Shown here: piece after piece, positions 48,666 through 58,483 of the stretch
Position numbering within the stretch: the stretch's first letter is position 1
Layout: every line of letters begins with the position of its first letter
Source: Sphaerotilus uruguayifluvii
Lineage (GTDB): Bacteria > Pseudomonadota > Gammaproteobacteria > Burkholderiales > Burkholderiaceae_C
Length of the DNA: 64,000 nt
Direction of reading: 5' to 3'
NCBI RefSeq assembly: GCF_013294065.1
Contig: NZ_JABSNM010000005.1
Location: forward strand, 1 to 64,000
Notes under the pieces: generated by a model
Database searches by the model: none
The model's input: the letters and a program-made list of their open reading frames with translations, nothing else
What the model was told of the DNA's origin: nothing
Position numbers and translations under genes: made by a program

Positions 48666-48769
48666 GGGCACAAATTACACCACAGCACTTTGACAGTCCG
48701 GGCCGCGCCCCCATGTCGGCAGGCAAGGGGGCGTCCTGTCAGGAAGCGCGCCCTACAATCGGTTTCACC

Positions 48770-49786
48770 ATGATGGACGATCGTTCGAAGCTGCTGCTGA
48801 AGACGCTGGTCGAGCGCTACATCGCCGACGGCCAGCCGGTGGGGTCGCGCACCCTGTCGAAGACCTCCGGGCTGGAGCTGTCGCCGGCGACGATCCGCAA
48901 CGTCATGGCCGACCTCGAGGAGCTCGGCCTGATCGCCAGCCCGCACACCTCGGCCGGGCGCATTCCGACCGCGCGCGGCTACCGCGTCTTCGTCGACACG
49001 ATGCTGACGGCGCGCCCGAACGGCAGCGGCTTCGAGGAGTCCTCGATCGCGCCGCTGCAGCCCGACCAGCCCAAGCGGGTCATCGCCAGCGCCGCCAACC
49101 TGCTGTCGAACCTGTCGCATTTCGTCGGCGTCGTCACCGCGCCGCGCAAGGTCGGCGTGTTCCGCCACATCGAGTTCCTGCGCCTGGGCGAGCGCCGGGT
49201 GCTGCTGATCCTGGTCGCGCCCGACGGCGACGTGCAGAACCGGGTGCTGTTCACCGCGCAGGACTACAGCCAGTCGCAGCTGCTCGAGGCCTCCAACTAC
49301 CTCAACGCGCACTACGCCGGCCTGACGATCGACGAGGTGCGCGACCGCCTGCAGGGCGAGGTCGACCGGCTGCGCGTCGAGATCGCCACGCTGATGCAGG
49401 CGGCGGTGCAGGCCGGCAGCGATGCGGCCAGCGACGAGGCCGCGCAGGTGGTCGTCTCGGGCGAGCGCAACCTGCTGGGCGTGAGCGACTTCAGCAACGA
49501 CCTGGGCTCGCTGCGCAAGATGTTCGACCTGTTCGAGCAGAAGACCCAGCTCATGCGCCTGCTCGACGGCTCCAGCCGCGCCGAGGGCGTGCGCATCTAC
49601 ATCGGCGGCGAGAGCGGCGTGGTCCCGATCGAGGACCTGTCGGTGGTCTCCGCCCCCTACGAGGTCGACGGCCAGGTGGTGGGCACGCTGGGCGTCATCG
49701 GCCCGACCCGCATGGCCTACGACCGCATGATCCAGATCGTCGACATCACCGCGCGCATGGTCGGGCAGGCGCTGAGCCAGAAGTGA
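48770..49786 (+). CDS. hrcA: Heat-inducible transcription repressor HrcA
   Basis: 338 residues. HrcA represses groE/dnaK-type operons through the CIRCE element and depends on GroEL. The N-terminal winged helix-turn-helix is clear ([53 protein letters not shown]), followed by the GAF-like domain with SGERNLLGV and YIGGES. Two adjacent ATGs start the protein (48770 and 48773). A TACAAT -10-like hexamer (48754-48759) lies immediately upstream, without a good -35. No CIRCE (TTAGCACTC-N9-GAGTGCTAA) was found near this gene, so autoregulation is not indicated. Confidence 0.95.
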   Translation: MMDDRSKLLLKTLVERYIADGQPVGSRTLSKTSGLELSPATIRNVMADLEELGLIASPHTSAGRIPTARGYRVFVDTMLTARPNGSGFEESSIAPLQPDQPKRVIASAANLLSNLSHFVGVVTAPRKVGVFRHIEFLRLGERRVLLILVAPDGDVQNRVLFTAQDYSQSQLLEASNYLNAHYAGLTIDEVRDRLQGEVDRLRVEIATLMQAAVQAGSDAASDEAAQVVVSGERNLLGVSDFSNDLGSLRKMFDLFEQKTQLMRLLDGSSRAEGVRIYIGGESGVVPIEDLSVVSAPYEVDGQVVGTLGVIGPTRMAYDRMIQIVDITARMVGQALSQK

Positions 49787-49842
49787 TGCACACCGCCTGA
49801 AACCGCAAAGCGCTGCCGCAGCCACTACAATCGCGCTCCCAC

Positions 49843-49921
<79 letters not shown>

Positions 49922-49929
49922 ATGAAATC

Positions 49930-49961
49930 AAGGGGTTGGCGCGGTGTCGTGCAGACCCCTT
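49930..49961 (+). terminator. Possible terminator after tRNA(CAT)
   Basis: AAGGGGT and ACCCCTT pair across an 18-base loop 9 bases after the tRNA end, followed by GGCGTTTCT. The large loop makes the call tentative. The rest of the gap to 50176 shows another 7-bp hairpin (50042-50058, CTGCCGC/GCGGCAG) and no gene. Confidence 0.4.
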
Positions 49962-50176
49962 GGCGTTTCTGGGGAATCTGCAGGCGTCCTGCAGGTGCCG
50001 AGTCCCGTCAGTTCGTGGGCCAGAGGCGGTTCGGCATGCGACTGCCGCTTCGCGGCAGGGAGCGTCGCCTTTTGGCCTCACCTCGGCGTGAGATTTCCTC
50101 GATGGACCGGAATGCGGCACTGTGGATCGTGCGGCGGACAAGTGCGCTTGACGTAGCGTGCGGATACTCCGGATCC

Positions 50177-50962
50177 ATGCAGATTTCCAGAATTGCGATT
50201 TCGCTGCTGCTGGCCTCGGCGCTGTCTCCGGCGCTGGCCGCGCAGACGGACTGCCCGCAGCACTACGCCGGCGGACAGGCGCCCGACCTCCTGAAGCCCG
50301 CGATGCAGCAAGGCGCACGCCCGCTGTGCTTCTCGGCCTTCGGCGTCGTGCACAGCGCGGTGTCGCGCACGCCGCTGTGGTCGGCCGAATACCTGACGCC
50401 GGCGCGCGTGGCCAAGGCCGCCACGCTCGAGCGCAAGGACAGCTTCCACGAGGAGGAGCGGCTGCCCGAGGCCGAGCGTGCCGAGCTCGAGGACTACCGC
50501 GCCTCGGGCTACGACCGCGGCCACCTCAGCCCGAACCACGACATGCCGGACCTGCAGGCGCAGGCCGAGAGCTTCTCGCTGGCCAACATCGTGCCGCAGG
50601 CGCCGTGGGCCAACCGCGGCCAGTGGGGCGATCTGGAGGAGGCGGTGCGCAAGCGCGTCAAGGCCGGCCGCAGCCTGCATGTGATCAGCGGGCCGATGTT
50701 CGAGGGCAGCCAGCTGGCGCAGCTCGACGGCCGGGTGCTGGTGCCCAGCGCGATGTTCAAGCTGGTGTGCGACCTGCAGGCGCGCCAGCTCGTCGCCTTC
50801 GTGCTGTCCAACGAGCTTCGGCCGGCGGCCACGCCGCGCTATCAGCAGGTGTCGCTGGTCGAGCTGGAGCGGCGCCTGGGGATGACGCTGCTGCCGGGCG
50901 TGCCGGAGGCGGCCGCTTTCGGTAAGCTGGTGCTGCCGGGCACCTCGACGGCCTCGCGATGA
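50177..50962 (+). CDS. Secreted DNA/RNA non-specific endonuclease
   Basis: 261 residues. A signal peptide (MQISRIAISLLLASALSPALA, cut near ALAAQ) is followed by a NUC-family domain: the catalytic DRGH motif with H116 in GYDRGHLSPNHDM, then NIVPQAPWANRGQW carrying the metal-binding Asn, and an ending VSLVELERRLG. Relatives such as Serratia nuclease cut DNA and RNA outside the cell or in the periplasm, for nutrient use or matrix turnover. Start chosen at the ATG that gives the signal peptide. Its stop overlaps, by ATGA, an alternative start of the next small gene. Confidence 0.88.
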   Translation: MQISRIAISLLLASALSPALAAQTDCPQHYAGGQAPDLLKPAMQQGARPLCFSAFGVVHSAVSRTPLWSAEYLTPARVAKAATLERKDSFHEEERLPEAERAELEDYRASGYDRGHLSPNHDMPDLQAQAESFSLANIVPQAPWANRGQWGDLEEAVRKRVKAGRSLHVISGPMFEGSQLAQLDGRVLVPSAMFKLVCDLQARQLVAFVLSNELRPAATPRYQQVSLVELERRLGMTLLPGVPEAAAFGKLVLPGTSTASR

Positions 50963-50985
50963 CGAACCCAGCGGAGAAGCACCCC

Positions 50986-51225
50986 ATGCAGCCCTATGCC
51001 AATGACGCCGATTCGGACGCGATCGACGGCCTGACCATCGAGAACGGCACCGACCGCCTGTCGCTGTACGGCAGCCTGACGCTGACGCGCGACCAGGCCG
51101 GCCTGGCGCGGGCGCGCCAGCTGCTGGCGCTGCTGCAGCAGACGGTCGCGGTGCTGGAGTCCGCGCCGCTGCCCGAGCAGATCGCCGAGCGGCCGGCGAC
51201 GAAGGTCGCCAACCCCTTCGGCTGA
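50986..51225 (+). CDS. Small conserved protein of unknown function
   Basis: 79 residues from ATG 50986, which has GGAG 9 bases upstream; an ATG at 50959 overlapping the nuclease stop would give 88 residues but lacks a ribosome-binding site. I do not recognise the family. It has a beta-like segment (TDRLSLYGSLTLTRDQ) then a helix (AGLARARQLLALLQQTVAVLES) and ends in KVANPFG. No signal peptide or membrane helix. Codon bias is that of the genome, so it is probably real. Possibly co-transcribed with the nuclease. Confidence 0.65.
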   Translation: MQPYANDADSDAIDGLTIENGTDRLSLYGSLTLTRDQAGLARARQLLALLQQTVAVLESAPLPEQIAERPATKVANPFG

Positions 51226-51229
51226 TCGC

Positions 51230-52483
<1,254 letters not shown>

Positions 52484-52491
52484 TCAGGGCG

Positions 52492-53718
52492 TCAGACGAC
52501 CTTGCCGAGGTTGAAGATCGGCAGGTACATCGCCACGACGATGCCGCCGATGATGGTGCCCAGCACGACGATGATGATCGGCTCCATCAGGCTGGACAGG
52601 CCCTTGACCGCCTCGTCGACCTCCTGCTCGTAGAAGTCGGCGACCTTGCCGAGCATCTGGTCGAGCGAGCCCGACTCCTCGCCGATCGAGGCCATCTGCA
52701 GCACCATGTTCGGGAAGATGCCCGAGGCCTGCATCGACGAGGTCAGCGCCGCGCCGGTGGCGACGTCGCGCTGGATCTGCTCGGTGGCCTGGGCGAAGAC
52801 CGCGTTGCCGGAGGCGCCGCCCACCGAGTCCAGCGCCTCGACCAGCGGCACGCCGGCGGCGAACATCGTCGACAGCGTGCGCGTCCAGCGCGCGACGGTG
52901 GCCTTGTGGATCAGGTCGCCGAAGATCGGCAGCCGCAGCGCCGCGCGGTCGATCGCCATCTGCATCTTCGGGGAGCGTCGCCAGCTCTGGATGAAGAAGT
53001 AGATGCCCGCGCCGATGCCGCCGAAGATGATCCACCAGTAGTCGACGAAGAACTCCGACATCGCGATCACCAGCAGCGTCGGCGTCGGCAGGTCGGCGCC
53101 GAAGGACGAGAAGACCTGCTTGAACGACGGGATCACGAAGATCATGATCACCGCGACGACGACGAAGGCCACGACCAGCACCGCCACCGGATAGACCAGC
53201 GCGGACTTGATCTTCTGCTTCAGCGCCATCGTCTTTTCCTGGTAGGTCGCCAGGCGATCGAGCAGCGCCTCCAGGATGCCGGCGGCCTCGCCGGCCTCGA
53301 CCAGGTTGCAGTAGAGCGCGTCGAAGTGCAGCGGATGGCGGCGGAAGGCCGCCGACAGGCTGGTGCCGGTCTCCACGTCGCTGCGGATGTCGTTGAGCAT
53401 GCGGGTGAGCCGCGGGTTCGAGCTGCCGCGCGAGACGATGTCGAAGGCCTGCAGCAGCGGCACGCCCGACTTCAGCATCGTCGCGAGCTGGCGGGTGAAG
53501 ATGGCGATGTCCTTGGAGCGGATCGCCTTGCCGCCGGACATGCGGCGCTTCCTGACCTTGCTGACGAGAATGCCCTGCCGGCGCAGGCTGGCGTTGACCA
53601 TCGCCTCGCCGCCGGCCCGCATCTCGCCGCGCACCGCCTTGCCGTTGCGGTCGCGGCCCTCCCATTCGAAGATGAATTCCTTGACCTTCTTCGAAGCATT
53701 CGCTGCCGCTGTGGCCAT
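52492..53718 (-). CDS. pilC: Type IV pilus inner-membrane platform protein PilC
   Basis: 408 residues with two GspF/PilC repeats (about 70-195 and 275-400). Three membrane segments are visible: near 170-200 (PVAVLVVAFVVVAVIMIFV), 220-245 and 375-402. Family marks include FTRQLATMLKSGVPLLQA and the parallel WTRTLSTMFAAGVPLVEAL, and GEESGSLDQML. PilC couples the cytoplasmic motors PilB/PilT to pilus assembly. It follows pilB by 100 bases on the same strand. pilD, often next in betaproteobacteria, is not present; ansB lies there instead. Confidence 0.93.
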   Translation of the reverse strand: MATAAANASKKVKEFIFEWEGRDRNGKAVRGEMRAGGEAMVNASLRRQGILVSKVRKRRMSGGKAIRSKDIAIFTRQLATMLKSGVPLLQAFDIVSRGSSNPRLTRMLNDIRSDVETGTSLSAAFRRHPLHFDALYCNLVEAGEAAGILEALLDRLATYQEKTMALKQKIKSALVYPVAVLVVAFVVVAVIMIFVIPSFKQVFSSFGADLPTPTLLVIAMSEFFVDYWWIIFGGIGAGIYFFIQSWRRSPKMQMAIDRAALRLPIFGDLIHKATVARWTRTLSTMFAAGVPLVEALDSVGGASGNAVFAQATEQIQRDVATGAALTSSMQASGIFPNMVLQMASIGEESGSLDQMLGKVADFYEQEVDEAVKGLSSLMEPIIIVVLGTIIGGIVVAMYLPIFNLGKVV

Positions 53719-53818
53719 TGTCGGTGCGCCTCCTGGCGGGGTCGGGGTCAGCCGCAGGCCGACCGGGGAATCGGATGTCGCCGCTCGGGCGGCGTCGCTG
53801 CACGCGCCATCGCCGCGT

Positions 53819-55546
53819 TCACTGGTTGGTGACGGAGATCACTTCTTCCAGTGTCGTCACGCCGGCGCGAACCTTGATCAGGCCGGCCTGGCGCAGGTCG
53901 CGCACGCCGTCGCGCTGGGCCTGTTCGGCGATGTCGATCGCGTTGCCCTGCGCCAGGATGATGCGCTGGATCTCCTCGGAGATCGGCATCACCTGGTACA
54001 GGCCGACGCGGCCGCGGTAGCCGTTGTTGCACGAGGAGCAGCCGATCGCGCGGTACGGCCGCCACGAGCCGTCGAGCTCCGAGGGCGGGAAGCCGGCGCG
54101 CAGCAGCGCCTCGCGCGGATAGTCGGCCGGCGCCTTGCAGTTCTCGCACAGCCGCCGCGCCAGGCGCTGCGCGGTGATCAGGATCACGCTGGCGGCGATG
54201 TTGAACGGCGGCACGCCCATGTTCAGCAGCCGCGTGAGCGTCGTCGGCGCGTCGTTGGTGTGCAGCGTCGACAGCACCAGGTGGCCGGTCTGCGCGGCCT
54301 TGATGGCGATGTCGGCCGTCTCCAGGTCGCGGATTTCGCCGACCATGATGACGTCCGGATCCTGGCGCAGGAAGGCCTTCAGCGCCACGGCGAAGTTCAT
54401 GCCCGCCTTGTCGTTGACGTTGACCTGGTTGACGCCGGGCAGGTTGATTTCCGCCGGATCCTCGACGGTGGAGATGTTGATGCCGGGCTGGTTCAGGATG
54501 TTCAGGCAGGTGTAGAGCGACACCGTCTTGCCCGAGCCGGTCGGGCCGGTCACCAGGATCATGCCGTAGGGGCGGCGGATCGCGTTGAGCAGCCGCTCCT
54601 TCTCGTCGCGCTCGTAGCCCAGCGCATCCACGCCCAGGCGGGCCGAGGACGGGTCGAGGATCCGGATCACGATCTTCTCGCCGAACAGCGTCGGCAGCGT
54701 CGAGATCCGGAAGTCGATCGCCTTGCTGCCGAACTTCAGCTTCATGCGGCCGTCCTGCGGCACGCGCTTTTCCGAGATGTCGAGCTTGGAGATGACCTTG
54801 ATGCGCGAGGAAAGCTTGTCCTTGATCGCGATCGGCGGCTGCGTGATCTCGCGCAGCTCGCCGTCGATGCGGAAGCGCACGCGGTAGGTGTTCTCGTAGG
54901 GCTCGAAGTGCAGGTCCGACGCGCGCATGTTGATCGCGTCGATCAGCATCTTCTGCAGGAAGCGCACGACCGGCGCGTCCTCGACCTCGGCGGTGACCTC
55001 GTCGTCGGCCTTGGCGTTGGGATCCTGCTCCTCGACCTCGAAGTCGAACTCGCCCGCCGAGACGATGGAGTCCAGCGCATCGCTCACCGAGGCGGTCTTG
55101 GAGTCGACGATGCGCGCGAGCTTGTCGTACTCGACGACGACCCACTCGGGCGTGAGCTGCGTGGCGAACTTGATGCGGTCGACCGCTTCCTGGTCGGTCG
55201 GGTCGGCGCCGCCGATGAACAGCCGGTTGCCGCGCCGGCCCAGCACCAGCACCTGGTACTGCGACAGCGTGCGCGCGTCGACCAGGTTCTGCGGCAGCCG
55301 GTTGATGTCGATCGCGTCGAGGTCGAGCAGCGGCAGGCCCAGCACCTGCGACAGCGAGATCGCCAGGTCGTTGGCGCTCAGCGCGTTGGCCCCGACCACC
55401 GCGGACACGAAGCTGCGGCGCTGGTCGCGTGCGGTCCGGGAGAGATCTTCCGCGGTTCGTGCCGGCAGCTTGCCGGCGTGCACCAGCACGCGCGCCACGC
55501 CCGACAGGGTGCTGGCAGGTCCATCAGGAAGGGTTTCGGCAGCCAC
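53819..55546 (-). CDS. pilB: Type IV pilus assembly ATPase PilB
   Basis: 575 residues from GTG 55546. PilB powers pilus extension. The N-terminal T2SSE_N/MshEN domain ([22 protein letters not shown]) is followed by the ATPase: Walker A GPTGSGKT at 334-341, the Asp box and [15 protein letters not shown], Walker [17 protein letters not shown], the His box [14 protein letters not shown], and a zinc tetracysteine (CENCKAP...[11 protein letters not shown]). No ATG exists between 55720 and the conserved region, so a GTG (or other rare) start is required; 55546 fits the usual PilB N-terminus ([17 protein letters not shown]). No Shine-Dalgarno is obvious. Confidence 0.9.
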   Translation of the reverse strand: MAAETLPDGPASTLSGVARVLVHAGKLPARTAEDLSRTARDQRRSFVSAVVGANALSANDLAISLSQVLGLPLLDLDAIDINRLPQNLVDARTLSQYQVLVLGRRGNRLFIGGADPTDQEAVDRIKFATQLTPEWVVVEYDKLARIVDSKTASVSDALDSIVSAGEFDFEVEEQDPNAKADDEVTAEVEDAPVVRFLQKMLIDAINMRASDLHFEPYENTYRVRFRIDGELREITQPPIAIKDKLSSRIKVISKLDISEKRVPQDGRMKLKFGSKAIDFRISTLPTLFGEKIVIRILDPSSARLGVDALGYERDEKERLLNAIRRPYGMILVTGPTGSGKTVSLYTCLNILNQPGINISTVEDPAEINLPGVNQVNVNDKAGMNFAVALKAFLRQDPDVIMVGEIRDLETADIAIKAAQTGHLVLSTLHTNDAPTTLTRLLNMGVPPFNIAASVILITAQRLARRLCENCKAPADYPREALLRAGFPPSELDGSWRPYRAIGCSSCNNGYRGRVGLYQVMPISEEIQRIILAQGNAIDIAEQAQRDGVRDLRQAGLIKVRAGVTTLEEVISVTNQ

Positions 55547-55944
55547 GTGAACGACAGGAATCGAGAGGAAAGGGTGCTGGAATGCGAAAAGCGGATGATC
55601 GGCGATCCAGCCTGTGCTGTAAATCACGTCCTGCCAGCCCCGGGCCGGGGATCTCGAGGGCGTTCGCCGTCGGGTCTGCTTGTAACTCACGCCCGTGCGC
55701 GAAACGTGAAGCGGGTGCACCGGTTCCGTGCGTTTGTATCAATTTCTTGCACTTTCGCCAGAAAGTCACGGAATGGGACAGCGTCCGGCCCGGTGCGGGA
55801 TCGCCGGGGCGGCCTGCGCATGCGCCGGCTCTTGAAAAGCCGCTGGCCGGCCTCATGCTCGTCAGCCACGGCAGGCGGCATGGCCGGCCGACGGTTTTCA
55901 CCGCATCTTTCCTCTCCAGAGACGTCCCGAGACGACCCACGACC
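55547..55944. other. Divergent region between pilB and htpG
   Basis: 398 bases without a convincing gene. It contains the htpG heat-shock promoter (listed separately) near its right end and presumably the pilB promoter near the left, for which no consensus was recognised. A moderately AT-rich stretch around 55725-55775 includes CTTTC-GCCA-GAAAG. The open frames that cross it are extensions of pilB and htpG without conserved sequence. Confidence 0.6.
55831..55858 (+). promoter_or_regulatory. Sigma-32 (heat-shock) promoter of htpG
   Basis: CTTGAAA (55831-55837), a 13-base spacer, and CCTCATGC (55851-55858) match the RpoH consensus CTTGAAA-N13-CCCCATNT closely. The distance to the htpG start is 86 bases. 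This supports heat induction of htpG through RpoH rather than HrcA. Confidence 0.8.
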
Positions 55945-57837
55945 ATGGAAAAACAGACCCTGTCCTTCCAGGCCGAGGTGAAGCAGCTGCTGCACCTCGT
56001 CACCCACTCGCTGTACTCCAACAAGGAGATCTTCCTGCGCGAGCTGGTGTCGAACGCGTCGGATGCCTGCGACAAGCTGCGCTTCGAGGCGCTGAACGAT
56101 GCCTCGCTGTTCGAGGACCAGCCCAACCTCGAGATCCGCGTCGGCTTCGACAAGGAGGCCCGGCGCATCATCATCAGCGACAACGGCATCGGCCTGTCCG
56201 CCCAGGAAGCCATCGACCACCTCGGCACCATCGCCAAGAGCGGCACGAAGGAGTTCATGGCCAAGCTCGACGGCGACAAGGCGCGTGACGCCAACCTGAT
56301 CGGCCAGTTCGGCGTGGGCTTCTACTCGGGCTACATCGTCGCCGACCGCATCACGGTCGAGAGCCGCCGCGCCGGTCTGGCCGCGGATCAGGGCGTGCGC
56401 TGGTCCAGCGAGGGCACCGGCGACTTCGAGGTCGAGACCATCACCCGCGAGCGCCGCGGCACCGACATCATCCTGCACCTGCGCGAGGGCGAGGACGAGT
56501 TCCTCTCCACCTGGAAGCTCAAGAGCATCGTCGGCAAGTACAGCGACCACATCTCGCTGCCGGTGCTGATGCGCAAGGAGTCGTGGGACGCCGAGAAGGG
56601 CGAGAACGTCGTCTCCGACGACTGGGAGCCGGTCAACAAGGCCGCGGCCATCTGGACGCGCTCGAAGTCGGACATCACCGACGCCGAGTACAAGGCCTTC
56701 TACGAGCAGCTGACCTACGACACCACCGCGCCGCTGGCCTACACGCACAACCGCGTCGAGGGCCGCACCGAGTACACGCAGCTGCTCTACATCCCGGCCA
56801 AGGCGCCGTTCGACCTGTGGAACCGCGACAAGCGCGGCGGCGTCAAGCTCTACGTCAAGCGCGTCTTCATCATGGACGACGCCGAGGCGCTGATGCCGGT
56901 CTACCTGCGCTTCGTCAAGGGCGTGATCGACTCGGCGGATCTGCCGCTGAACGTCTCTCGCGAGCTGCTGCAGGAAAGCCGCGACGTGCGCGCGATCCGC
57001 GAAGGCTCGACCAAGCGCGTGCTGTCGATGCTCGAATCGCTGGCCGACAGCGAGAGCGCCGACGACAAGGCCAAGTATGCCGAGTTCTGGAAGCAGTTCG
57101 GCGCGGTGCTGAAGGAAGGCGTCGGCGAGGACCACGCCAACCAGGAGCGCCTGGCCAAGCTGCTGCGCTTCGCCTCGACGCAGGCCGACGAGGGCGTGTC
57201 CTTCGCCGACTACGTCTCGCGCATGAAGGAAGGCCAGGAGGCGATCTACTACATCACCGCCGAGACCCTGGCCGCCGCGAAGAACAGCCCGCAGCTGGAG
57301 ATCTTCAAGAAGAAGGGCATCGAGGTGCTGCTGTTCACCGACCGGGTGGACGAGTGGATGCTCTCGCACCTGTTTGAATTCGAGGGCAAGAGCCTGCAGA
57401 GCGTCGCGAAGGGCGCGGTCGACCTGGGCAAGCTGCAGGACGAGGAAGAGAAGAAGCAGGCCGAGGCCGCCGCCGAATCCTTCAAGCCGACGCTCGACCG
57501 CCTGAAGACCGCGCTGGCCAGCCGCGCCAAGGACGTGCGCGTCACCACCCGCCTGGTCGACTCGCCGGCCTGCCTGGTGGTCGAGGAGGGCGACATGAGC
57601 GGCCACCTGGCGCGCCTGCTCAAGCAGGCCGGCCAGAGCGCGCCGAACAGCCAGCCGGTGCTGGAGGTCAACGCCGAGCACGCGCTGGTGAAGAAGCTCG
57701 CCGCGCTGCCGGAAGGCGCGGCGCAGTTCGACGACCTCGCACAGGTGCTGTTCGACAACGCGCTGCTCGCCGAGGGCGGCCAGCTGGAAGACCCGGCGGC
57801 GCACGTCAAGCGCATCCAGGCGCTGATCCTGGGCTGA
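55945..57837 (+). CDS. htpG: Molecular chaperone HtpG (Hsp90)
   Basis: 630 residues, full length. The N-terminal GHKL ATPase domain carries [23 protein letters not shown] and [11 protein letters not shown]; the middle domain has the client-binding and catalytic-loop region with [19 protein letters not shown]; the C-terminal dimerisation domain ends at QALILG. HtpG refolds or stabilises clients with DnaK. It is preceded by a good RpoH promoter and followed by a strong terminator, so it is a single-gene heat-shock unit. ATG 55945 gives the canonical start [16 protein letters not shown]. Confidence 0.97.
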   Translation: MEKQTLSFQAEVKQLLHLVTHSLYSNKEIFLRELVSNASDACDKLRFEALNDASLFEDQPNLEIRVGFDKEARRIIISDNGIGLSAQEAIDHLGTIAKSGTKEFMAKLDGDKARDANLIGQFGVGFYSGYIVADRITVESRRAGLAADQGVRWSSEGTGDFEVETITRERRGTDIILHLREGEDEFLSTWKLKSIVGKYSDHISLPVLMRKESWDAEKGENVVSDDWEPVNKAAAIWTRSKSDITDAEYKAFYEQLTYDTTAPLAYTHNRVEGRTEYTQLLYIPAKAPFDLWNRDKRGGVKLYVKRVFIMDDAEALMPVYLRFVKGVIDSADLPLNVSRELLQESRDVRAIREGSTKRVLSMLESLADSESADDKAKYAEFWKQFGAVLKEGVGEDHANQERLAKLLRFASTQADEGVSFADYVSRMKEGQEAIYYITAETLAAAKNSPQLEIFKKKGIEVLLFTDRVDEWMLSHLFEFEGKSLQSVAKGAVDLGKLQDEEEKKQAEAAAESFKPTLDRLKTALASRAKDVRVTTRLVDSPACLVVEEGDMSGHLARLLKQAGQSAPNSQPVLEVNAEHALVKKLAALPEGAAQFDDLAQVLFDNALLAEGGQLEDPAAHVKRIQALILG

Positions 57838-57901
57838 GGCTCGGCTCGCGTCCTGCCGGCCTGCACTGCAGGGTGTCGGCCTGACGCGACAGTGCGATTA
57901 C

Positions 57902-57926
57902 ACGGCCGGGTATGCCCGGCCGTTTT
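57902..57926 (+). terminator. Rho-independent terminator after htpG
   Basis: ACGGCCGGG-TATG-CCCGGCCGT, a 9-bp stem with a 4-base loop, followed by TTTCCTT, 64 bases past the htpG stop. Confidence 0.85.
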
Positions 57927-57966
57927 CCTTGGCGCGTCCCGCGCGGCGTGCGCCGAGAATTCACGG

Positions 57967-58395
57967 ATGTTCACATCGTCCGTGCGTCGTCGCCTGATCC
58001 TGGCCAGCGTCCTGCTGGTCCTGGCCGGGCTGCTGCTGCCGGCGATGTCGGCGGTGCTGCGGCTGCGCACCGGGACGGTCGGTGCGTCCGTCGGCCTGAC
58101 TGGCGCACCGACCGGGCTGGAGGATGTCTGCGTCGCTGCCGGCCCGGGCGTCTCGCACCCGGAGGCCGAGGCCTCCGTCTCCGCTCAGGGCCTGGTCCGG
58201 CTGCTGCATCTGCTGCAGGCCTGCGAGCACTGCGCGCAGGCACCGCTGGCCAGCGCGCTGCCGCTGCCCGATGCGCCCGACCTGCCGGACCCCGCGCCGC
58301 AGGTCCGTGCCCTCCGCTTCGCCGCCTTCGAGGCCGGCACGCTGCGCCGCCCGGCCTTCCTGCGCCCGGCCGGCCGCGCCCCGCCCCGGGGCTGA
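57967..58395 (+). CDS. DUF2946-like small secreted or membrane protein
   Basis: 142 residues. A basic start (MFTSSVRRR) and hydrophobic segment (about 10-32) indicate export or an N-terminal membrane anchor. The remainder is Ala/Pro/Leu-rich with a C-x-x-C pair in LLQACEHCAQAP, the feature shared with DUF2946 proteins, which often sit beside TonB receptors and copper genes. The C-terminus has a run of aromatic and Pro residues (FAAFEAGTLRRPAFLRP) as in that family. Similarity is otherwise low and function is unknown; metal binding is an inference from context. It is first in a three-gene run with the TonB receptor and YcnI. Confidence 0.6.
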   Translation: MFTSSVRRRLILASVLLVLAGLLLPAMSAVLRLRTGTVGASVGLTGAPTGLEDVCVAAGPGVSHPEAEASVSAQGLVRLLHLLQACEHCAQAPLASALPLPDAPDLPDPAPQVRALRFAAFEAGTLRRPAFLRPAGRAPPRG

Positions 58396-58483
58396 TCTCC
58401 CGCCCCCCCGCACCCGTCGGACCGGATCGAGCAGGGCTCGAGGCCGTCCGGCGGCCCGAGATCCGTTCCTGCTTCCGTTTCCC

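Noticed and set aside
48666-48769. A CIRCE element in the nadK/hrcA intergenic region
   Set aside because: Neither TTAGCACTC nor its inverted partner is present; CAGCACTTTGACAG is only a chance resemblance.
49922-50176. An integration (att) site or mobile element next to tRNA(CAT)
   Set aside because: No direct copy of the tRNA 3' end, integrase gene or composition change was found; the following genes have the normal codon bias.
58396-58483. A cobalamin riboswitch or Fur box before the TonB receptor gene
   Set aside because: The gap is only 88 bases and contains no B12-box or GATAAT-type Fur repeats.
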